This document shows positions 6,338 through 11,143 of a stretch of 11,143 bases of DNA, in pieces. The translations under genes and the position numbers were made by a program. Numbering within the stretch: the first letter of the stretch is position 1; every line of letters begins with the position of its first letter. The DNA is taken from NCBI GenBank assembly GCA_937127205.1, contig CAKZLS010000040.1, forward strand, positions 1 through 11,143, read 5' to 3'. The DNA is from an uncultured Rhodospirillales bacterium. GTDB lineage: Bacteria > Pseudomonadota > Alphaproteobacteria > Rhodospirillales > Defluviicoccaceae. The notes under the pieces are model-generated. The model worked only from the letters and a program-made list of their open reading frames with translations. It did not search any database and was not told the origin of the DNA.

Positions 6338-7813
6338 CTACCCAGGCTGAACATCGGCCGCCGCCGCGAGCAGGCCATCCAGGTCGAGGTGGGTTTCGAG
6401 GTGGTCGGCCAATTCGTCCAATACGCGCTCCACCTGCGCCTCGTAAGCAAGGCCGCTCGCGTCGCGGGCCCGCAAGCTGTGGAGGAATGCGTGGCGGAAC
6501 GCGTCGGAAGCGAACAATCCGTGCAGGTAACAGCCGAAAATCCTGCCATCGGCGGAAATGGCGCCGTCGGTGGTGCCGCCCAGCCGCAGCATGGGCCGCT
6601 CTCTGTCTGGGCCGGAAGTCCGTCCCACGTGCATCTCGTAGCCGCGAACCGGCTGGCCGGTGGCGATGTCCGTTCCGGCGGCCTCGGTCAGGGTCTTGTC
6701 GCCGGTCAATTCGGTTTCGATGTCGAGCAAACCCAAGCCCGCCACCTCGCCGATGCTTCCCTCGATACCCAACGGGTCGCTGACCACAGTTCCCAGAATC
6801 TGATAGCCGCCGCACAATCCGACCACGGCCCCGCCGCGCCGGACATGGGCGCTGATGTCCACGTCCCAGCCCTGGTCGCGGACGAAGGCCAGATCCGCAG
6901 CCGTCGACTTGGAACCCGGCAGAACGATGAGATCGGCGTCGCCGGGGAGCACCTCGCCCGGCCGTACGAAAGTCACCGTCACGTCGGGCTCGGCGATCAG
7001 CGGGTCGAGGTCGTCGAAATTGGCGATCCGCGAGAACACCGGTACGCAGACGCGGATTTTCGGATCGCCGCCCGTGCTCTTGCGGCCCTGGAGCGCCACC
7101 GCGTCTTCGGCGGGCAGCATGCCGGCGCCAGCGAACCAGGGCGCAACGCCAAAACCAGTCAATCCGGTACGCTCGGAGATGGCCTGGAGACCGCCGTCGA
7201 ACAACCGGACGTCGCCCCGGAATTTGTTGATGATGTATCCCTTAAGATGCGCGCGATCCGGCTCGTCGAGCAAAACCCAAGTGCCGACAATGCTGGCGAT
7301 GACGCCGCCGCGATCGATATCGCCCACCAGAACAACCGGCGCTCCGGCGGCCCGCGCAAAGCCCATGTTGGCGATGTCGCCCTGACGCAGGTTGATTTCC
7401 GCCGGGCTCCCTGCCCCCTCGATCAGGATCAGATCCACGCCGTGGGCGAGCCGCCGGTAGCTCTCCAGCACGCTCGACAGCAATTTGGGTTTGAGGCTTT
7501 GATAGTCGAGCGCGCCGGCGTTGCCGAGGATCTTTCCCTGGACCACCACCTGCGCGCCGACATCCGTCTGCGGCTTCAACAGCACCGGGTTCATGTCGAT
7601 GACCGGCTTCACGCCACAGGCGCGCGCTTGCAGCGCCTGGGCCCGGCCGATCTCGCCGCCATCCTCGGTGACGGCGGCGTTGTTGGACATGTTTTGCGAC
7701 TTGAACGGCCGAACCACCAGACCGCGCCGGGTATAAGCCCGGCAAAGTCCGGCGGTTAGCAGCGACTTGCCGACGTCAGACCCGGTGCCCTGAAACATCA
7801 GGCTGACGGTCAT
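6338..7813 (-). CDS. cobQ: Adenosylcobyric acid synthase (cobyric acid synthase, glutamine-hydrolysing)
   Basis: CobQ uses ATP and glutamine to amidate the b, d, e and g carboxylates of adenosylcobyrinic acid a,c-diamide, giving adenosylcobyric acid. The 491-residue length is typical. The N-terminal dethiobiotin-synthetase-like ATPase domain has the P-loop GTGSDVGKS (9-17), FKSQNMSNNA (37-46), MNPVLLKPQ (74-82), LIEGAGSPAEINL (130-142) and VGDIDRGG (163-170). The C-terminal class I glutamine amidotransferase domain has VLPGSKST (297-304), the nucleophile Cys334 in GLCGGYQILG, GYEMHVG (391-397) and the catalytic-type His431 in CYLHGLF. It is complete and shows no unusual residues. It follows the SYLF lipoprotein gene by 82 nt on the same strand, downstream of cobN and cobO. 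Confidence 0.97.
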   Translation of the reverse strand: MTVSLMFQGTGSDVGKSLLTAGLCRAYTRRGLVVRPFKSQNMSNNAAVTEDGGEIGRAQALQARACGVKPVIDMNPVLLKPQTDVGAQVVVQGKILGNAGALDYQSLKPKLLSSVLESYRRLAHGVDLILIEGAGSPAEINLRQGDIANMGFARAAGAPVVLVGDIDRGGVIASIVGTWVLLDEPDRAHLKGYIINKFRGDVRLFDGGLQAISERTGLTGFGVAPWFAGAGMLPAEDAVALQGRKSTGGDPKIRVCVPVFSRIANFDDLDPLIAEPDVTVTFVRPGEVLPGDADLIVLPGSKSTAADLAFVRDQGWDVDISAHVRRGGAVVGLCGGYQILGTVVSDPLGIEGSIGEVAGLGLLDIETELTGDKTLTEAAGTDIATGQPVRGYEMHVGRTSGPDRERPMLRLGGTTDGAISADGRIFGCYLHGLFASDAFRHAFLHSLRARDASGLAYEAQVERVLDELADHLETHLDLDGLLAAAADVQPG

Positions 7814-7895
7814 CGATTACGATCCATCAGGTGTTACCCGACTCTCCTCTTCAGGATCCGGCAAACGCGATTAGAGTCGAAGCTGTGCGAGATCC

Positions 7896-8717
7896 TTACC
7901 GGGTCACGGGCGCCAAAGAGGGTTCGACCTCGACGGCCGAAGCGCTTTCATCGACCTCAACAGCCGTTCCGCTTGGCTGTATTTCGACAGCTTGGACGGT
8001 CGTATCGATTTCCACGGCCGAGAGCCGGGTCTCGACGCCGAGGGACTCCCTCAACGGTTCCGCCTGCGCGTTTATGAACCGGTTCTCGAACGCGATGGAT
8101 GTGGCCGTGGCGCCCGGCTCTCCGTAGTACGCTTCATTGAGATCGTTGCGTCCGGCGAGCACCGCGCCCTCAAGAGAAAAACCCGCAAAAAAGCCTTCGC
8201 CATGGGCAAAACCGACAATATCGGCGCCCAAGTTTGTGGTGGTCGCGCCTTGGAGACCGGCCCCCATCATGCCAACGGTAAACTGAATGTCTCCGCCGAG
8301 CTTGCCCTGATTGTTAATGACCGCCCGGACGGCTTCCGGAGAGCGCAGCACGAGGATGACTTCCGAGGCTTGCGCACCGACTTGTAGGCCGAAGCTGCCG
8401 GAGCCCATGGTATAGAATGCCGGATAACCCCACTCGCCCGCGTCCGTCTTCGACAGCAAGACACCGTTTCCGCCCTCGGCGCCGAAGATGAACGCACCCT
8501 TGAAGGCTGTCGGGAACACGACGATACCGTGCGCATCCTTCAGGGCGTCGTTAAACAAGTGGTTGGGCTGCTGGGTGTTGGTCTTGAAATTCTCGACCGT
8601 CCAGTGCGACTTGGAAACGATGGATTCGGCCTCGTTTCTAAGCGGCGTGCCGGAAGCGCAGGCTGAAACCATCAGCACGGCGACAAGCAGGAATGCAAGT
8701 CCATATGGTTTGGTCAT
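7896..8717 (-). CDS. SYLF-domain (Ysc84/DUF500-type) lipoprotein
   Basis: A 273-residue protein with a lipoprotein signal peptide: a hydrophobic core (LAFLLVAVLM) and lipobox VSAC, with Cys20 as the lipidated residue, so it is probably membrane-anchored in the periplasm. The SYLF core spans about 60-205, with GIVVFPTAFKGAFIFGAEGG, GVLLSK, PAFYTMGSGSFGLQVGAQ and GADIVGFAHGEGFFAGFSLEG. SYLF domains in eukaryotes bind phosphoinositides; bacterial functions are mostly unknown. The tail (233-267) is an acidic repeat of AVEI/AVEV units absent from the core family. GGAGA 8 nt before ATG 8717 supports the start. It lies 51 nt after cobO and 82 nt before cobQ on the same strand, so it is probably co-transcribed, although it has no known B12 role. 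A link to cobamide or metal handling at the envelope would be speculation. Confidence 0.9.
   Translation of the reverse strand: MTKPYGLAFLLVAVLMVSACASGTPLRNEAESIVSKSHWTVENFKTNTQQPNHLFNDALKDAHGIVVFPTAFKGAFIFGAEGGNGVLLSKTDAGEWGYPAFYTMGSGSFGLQVGAQASEVILVLRSPEAVRAVINNQGKLGGDIQFTVGMMGAGLQGATTTNLGADIVGFAHGEGFFAGFSLEGAVLAGRNDLNEAYYGEPGATATSIAFENRFINAQAEPLRESLGVETRLSAVEIDTTVQAVEIQPSGTAVEVDESASAVEVEPSLAPVTR
7917..8021 (-). repeat. Degenerate AVE[IV] repeat at the C-terminus of the SYLF lipoprotein
   Basis: Four imperfect units of about 9-10 residues, SAVEIDTTV, QAVEIQPSG, TAVEVDESAS and AVEVEPS, are encoded by short related DNA units (recurring GCCGTCGAA-like and GCCGTGGAA-like stretches). The tract is acidic and hydrophobic in alternation, so it could be beta-forming or a flexible acidic tail. 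Its function is unknown. Confidence 0.7.
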
Positions 8718-8768
8718 TGTTTATGTCTCCAAAATATGTCGTGGCGACGGAGGCTTGGCTGTCACGGC

Positions 8769-9380
8769 TTAGAACTCCACGCCGACCTGAGCCTTCACGC
8801 CCGACCGGAACGGATGTTTGACCTGTGTCATCTCGGTCACCAGGTCGGCGGCCTCGATCAAGTCATCTCGGGCGTTGCGGCCGGTAACCACCACGTGCAG
8901 GTCATGGGGCTTTCCGCGCAACGTCTCGAGCACGTCCTCCAGCGAAAGATAGTCATAGCGCAGCACGATGTTCAGTTCGTCCAGGATGACCATCCTGAAA
9001 GAGGGATCCGCCATCATCTCCTTGGCCCGTTCCCAGGCCCGGGCGGCGGCGGCCACATCGCGCTCACGATCCTGAGTATCCCAGGTAAATCCCTCGCCCA
9101 TGGCCGTGAACTCGCAAAGCTCGGGAAACTTGGCAAGCACGTCGCGCTCACCGGTGGCCCAAACTCCTTTGACAAACTGCACAATGCCAACCTTCATGCC
9201 CTGTCCGATGCAACGCATGGCAAGACCCATAGCGGCCGTGGTCTTGCCTTTTCCTTTGCCGGTGTGGACGATAAGCAGGCCCTTTTCTTCCGTCTTGGTT
9301 GCGAGAATCTTATCGCGTGCCGCTTTCTTCTTGGCCATCTTTTCAGCATGACGTGCGTTAACGTCTTGTTCTACCGTCAT
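8769..9380 (-). CDS. cobO: Cob(I)yrinic acid a,c-diamide adenosyltransferase
   Basis: CobO (the CobA/BtuR-type corrinoid adenosyltransferase) transfers the 5'-deoxyadenosyl group from ATP to Co(I) of the corrinoid. The 203-residue protein has a basic N-terminal extension (HAEKMAKKKAARDKI), the P-loop HTGKGKGKTTAAMG (39-52), GIVQFVKGVWATGE (65-78), a Walker B-like VILDELNIVLRYDYL (131-145), VVVTGRNARDDLIEAADLVTEM (split here as VVVTGRNARDD, then LIEAADLVTEM) and the family C-terminal HPFRSGVKAQVGVEF. Start choice: ATG 9380 is preferred over ATG 9386, because GGGAG (9387-9391) abuts the first but lies 6 nt from the second. It follows cobN by 88 nt on the same strand. Confidence 0.96.
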   Translation of the reverse strand: MTVEQDVNARHAEKMAKKKAARDKILATKTEEKGLLIVHTGKGKGKTTAAMGLAMRCIGQGMKVGIVQFVKGVWATGERDVLAKFPELCEFTAMGEGFTWDTQDRERDVAAAARAWERAKEMMADPSFRMVILDELNIVLRYDYLSLEDVLETLRGKPHDLHVVVTGRNARDDLIEAADLVTEMTQVKHPFRSGVKAQVGVEF

Positions 9381-9386
9381 TTCCAT

Positions 9387-9391
9387 CTCCC
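9387..9391 (-). promoter_or_regulatory. Ribosome binding site that decides the cobO start
   Basis: GGGAG on the minus strand touches the ATG at 9384-9386, which leaves no spacer, but lies 6 nt from the ATG at 9378-9380. Normal Shine-Dalgarno spacing therefore favours the second ATG and a protein two residues shorter. Confidence 0.6.
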
Positions 9392-9468
9392 AACATTCGC
9401 AGGTTTACTAGAATTTGTGGCTACAAATTGGTCAAAAAAAACGAATCACCAAGAACTGGACGGCTTGT

Positions 9469-11143
9469 TCAATTCGCTATTCTTCCAGCAAACTGCTCGA
9501 GCGCCGGATAGGTGCTGTTGAGTTTTGGCTTCCATAGGCCGCGTTCTTGCGCTTCCAGCAACCGTTCGCTCATCTCCTTGAGCGCAGCCGGGTTGTTGTC
9601 TTCGAGAAACCCGCGCACGTCGTCGTCGTCCAAATAGGCCTCGAACACAGCGTCGAAGTGATGGTCCTTGACGCACCGCGCGGTGGCGGCGAAGGCGAAC
9701 ATGTAATCCACCGTCGCGGCCATCTCGAACCCGCCCTTGTAGCCGTGGCGCATGACGCCGGCGATCCACTTCGGGTTGACCACCCGCGCCCGAACCACCC
9801 GCGCCACCTCTTCGTCGAGGGTCCGAATGCGCGGCGTCTCTGGGCGTGAATGGTCCGAATGATAAACCGTCGGCTGGTCGCCGGACATCACCCGGACGGC
9901 CGCCGCGAGACCGCCCTCGAACTGGTAATAGTCGTCGGAATCCAGGAGATCGTGTTCACGGTTGTCCTGGTTCTGCACCACCACCTCGATGGTCTTAAGA
10001 CGGTTTTCGAACACGCCCTGCGCCGGCTTGCCCTGAAGGCCCGAGCCGTAAGCATAACCGCCCCACGCCACGTAGGCGCGGGCCAAGTCGGCGTCGGTTT
10101 CCCAGCCGCGCTCGTCGATCAGCGCCTGCAGACCGGCGCCATAGGCTCCAGGTTTCGAGCCGAATACCCGACATCCGGCGAGTTGCTGCGACTCAAGCTC
10201 TCCAGCCCCGGTCGCGACCAGCCGCCGGGTTTCCTCTTCCACGCGGGTGGACAACGGATTGTCCGCCTCCGCCTCGTCCAGTTCCGCTACCGCGCGCGCC
10301 GCCGAGTCGAACAGGTCTATGAGGTTTGGAAAGGCGTCGCGGAAGAAGCCGGACACCCGCAGCGTGACATCCACCCGCGGCCGGTCGAGCATCGTGATCG
10401 GCAGGATTTCGAAGCCGCTGACCCGCCGCGACGCCGGGTCCCAGGTGGGCCGCACCCCCATCAGCGCCAGGGCCTGGGCGATGTCGTCACCGCCGGTGCG
10501 CATGTTGCTGGTACCCCAGGCGGTCAGCGCCAAACGGCGCGGCCAGGCACCGTGTTCCTGCACGTGGCGCTCGATCAGTAAAGTTGCCGATTTCCACCCG
10601 AGCGTCCACGCCGCCGGCGTGGGAACGGTGCGGGTGTCCACGGAGTAGAAATTTTTCCCCGTGGGCAGCACTTCCGGGCGGCCGCGCGTGGGGGCGCCTG
10701 AGGGCCCCGGGCGGACGAAGCGGCCGTCGAGACCGGTGAGCAGGCCCCGGATTTCAGCCGCACCGCACGACCTCACCGCTGGGCGAATGGTCTCGCCGAG
10801 CGTATCCAGAACCGCACGGGTGCCCTGCCAGCACGGCTCAGGCACCTGCGTTTCGGCGACCAGCGCGGCCGCGAGGATTTCCAGACGCTCGACGGTGTCG
10901 CCGTTGCTGCGCCACGGATCGTCGCCCGCCAGGATCTCCGGTCTTGGCCCGGTCCATGGCGCCGCCATGTCGCAATCCAGCGGGTCAAAGTCGAGGGCCA
11001 GGTCCGCCGCAAGCGCCCTCAGCAAAGACGCATCTCCATCGGTGCCGGCGCGCCTCGGTGTCCGGATCAGCGCCACCAGCAAATCGCGGAGTTGATCGCC
11101 TGCCGGCGTTTGGCCGAAGATGTGCAGGCCGTCGCGGATCTGC
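9469..11143 (-). CDS. cobN: Cobaltochelatase subunit CobN, C-terminal part
   Basis: CobN is the large corrin-binding subunit of the ATP-dependent CobNST chelatase that inserts Co2+ into hydrogenobyrinic acid a,c-diamide. The frame is open to the window edge, so the gene is 5'-partial; 557 residues are visible, of roughly 1,200-1,300 in full-length proteins. It begins with QIRDGLHIFGQ. Typical stretches follow: LPTGKNFYSVDTRTVP, AWGTSNMRTGGDDIAQAL, GVRPTWDPASRRV, VDVTLRVSGFFRDAFPN, GSKPGAYGAGLQ, WGGYAYG, RHGYKGGFEMAATVDYMF and FLEDNNPAALKEM. LNSTYPAL lies 9 residues before the end, and the stop is at 9469-9471. The similar magnesium chelatase subunit BchH/ChlH is less likely given the cob neighbours. 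No cobS or cobT is present in the window. It appears to lead the run cobN-cobO-SYLF-cobQ. Confidence 0.96.
   Translation of the reverse strand, partial: QIRDGLHIFGQTPAGDQLRDLLVALIRTPRRAGTDGDASLLRALAADLALDFDPLDCDMAAPWTGPRPEILAGDDPWRSNGDTVERLEILAAALVAETQVPEPCWQGTRAVLDTLGETIRPAVRSCGAAEIRGLLTGLDGRFVRPGPSGAPTRGRPEVLPTGKNFYSVDTRTVPTPAAWTLGWKSATLLIERHVQEHGAWPRRLALTAWGTSNMRTGGDDIAQALALMGVRPTWDPASRRVSGFEILPITMLDRPRVDVTLRVSGFFRDAFPNLIDLFDSAARAVAELDEAEADNPLSTRVEEETRRLVATGAGELESQQLAGCRVFGSKPGAYGAGLQALIDERGWETDADLARAYVAWGGYAYGSGLQGKPAQGVFENRLKTIEVVVQNQDNREHDLLDSDDYYQFEGGLAAAVRVMSGDQPTVYHSDHSRPETPRIRTLDEEVARVVRARVVNPKWIAGVMRHGYKGGFEMAATVDYMFAFAATARCVKDHHFDAVFEAYLDDDDVRGFLEDNNPAALKEMSERLLEAQERGLWKPKLNSTYPALEQFAGRIAN

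Noticed and set aside
5981..7759. A 592-codon plus-strand open frame, longer than any intact gene in the window
   Set aside because: It runs antisense over cobQ and the neighbouring gene, its translation has no recognisable domain, and cobQ on the other strand is unmistakable; long antisense frames are common in GC-rich DNA.
9412..9429. Inverted repeat AATTTGT/ACAAATT between cobN and cobO with a nearby A8/T8 tract
   Set aside because: On the minus strand the T tract comes before the hairpin, not after it, and the stem is AT-rich and short, so it is not a rho-independent terminator for cobN; it may be chance.

Overview
The window is a high-GC, densely packed stretch of a cobalamin (vitamin B12) biosynthesis region. 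It most likely comes from an alphaproteobacterium, perhaps a Rhodospirillales-like lineage. The placement is inferred from GC-rich codon use and from the oxygen-dependent (late cobalt insertion) gene set cobL, cobH, cobN, cobO, cobQ. I could run no search, so the taxonomy is tentative.

Layout. Positions 1-3145 (minus strand) carry cbiX, then a fused gene (RNase H-like/DUF429-like domain plus CobH), then cobL, whose 3' end lies beyond position 1. The fused gene and cobL overlap by ATGA, so the three look like one transcription unit. A 227-bp divergent intergenic region (3146-3372) separates this unit from a plus-strand pair, cbiB/cobD and a glutathione S-transferase-family gene (3373-5033). 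A small glycine-rich membrane protein (5078-5398, minus) converges on that pair. Positions 5536-6267 hold one gene for a predicted exported or membrane-anchored protein. It is split by a 126-bp hairpin-rich element with terminal inverted repeats (5717-5842). Removing the element restores a single 201-codon reading frame. Positions 6338-11143 (minus) carry the 3' part of cobN, then cobO, a SYLF-domain lipoprotein gene, and cobQ.

How the genes work together. CobL and CobH methylate, decarboxylate and rearrange the ring to hydrogenobyrinate. CobN, with CobS and CobT (not in the window), inserts cobalt after a,c-diamidation. CobO adenosylates the cobalt, CobQ amidates four side chains, and CbiB/CobD attaches the aminopropanol arm. 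CbiX is normally the early, sirohydrochlorin-stage cobaltochelatase, so the window encodes two alternative cobalt-insertion enzymes. This CbiX has an MXCXXC iron-sulfur-type motif and a tail with 20 histidines.

The most notable points are the mobile element that cleanly splits a gene and is reversible on paper, the CobH fusion, the pairing of a His-rich CbiX with CobN, and a lipid-binding-type lipoprotein inside the cob cluster. I saw no tRNA, rRNA, CRISPR array, convincing rho-independent terminator or recognisable cobalamin riboswitch.
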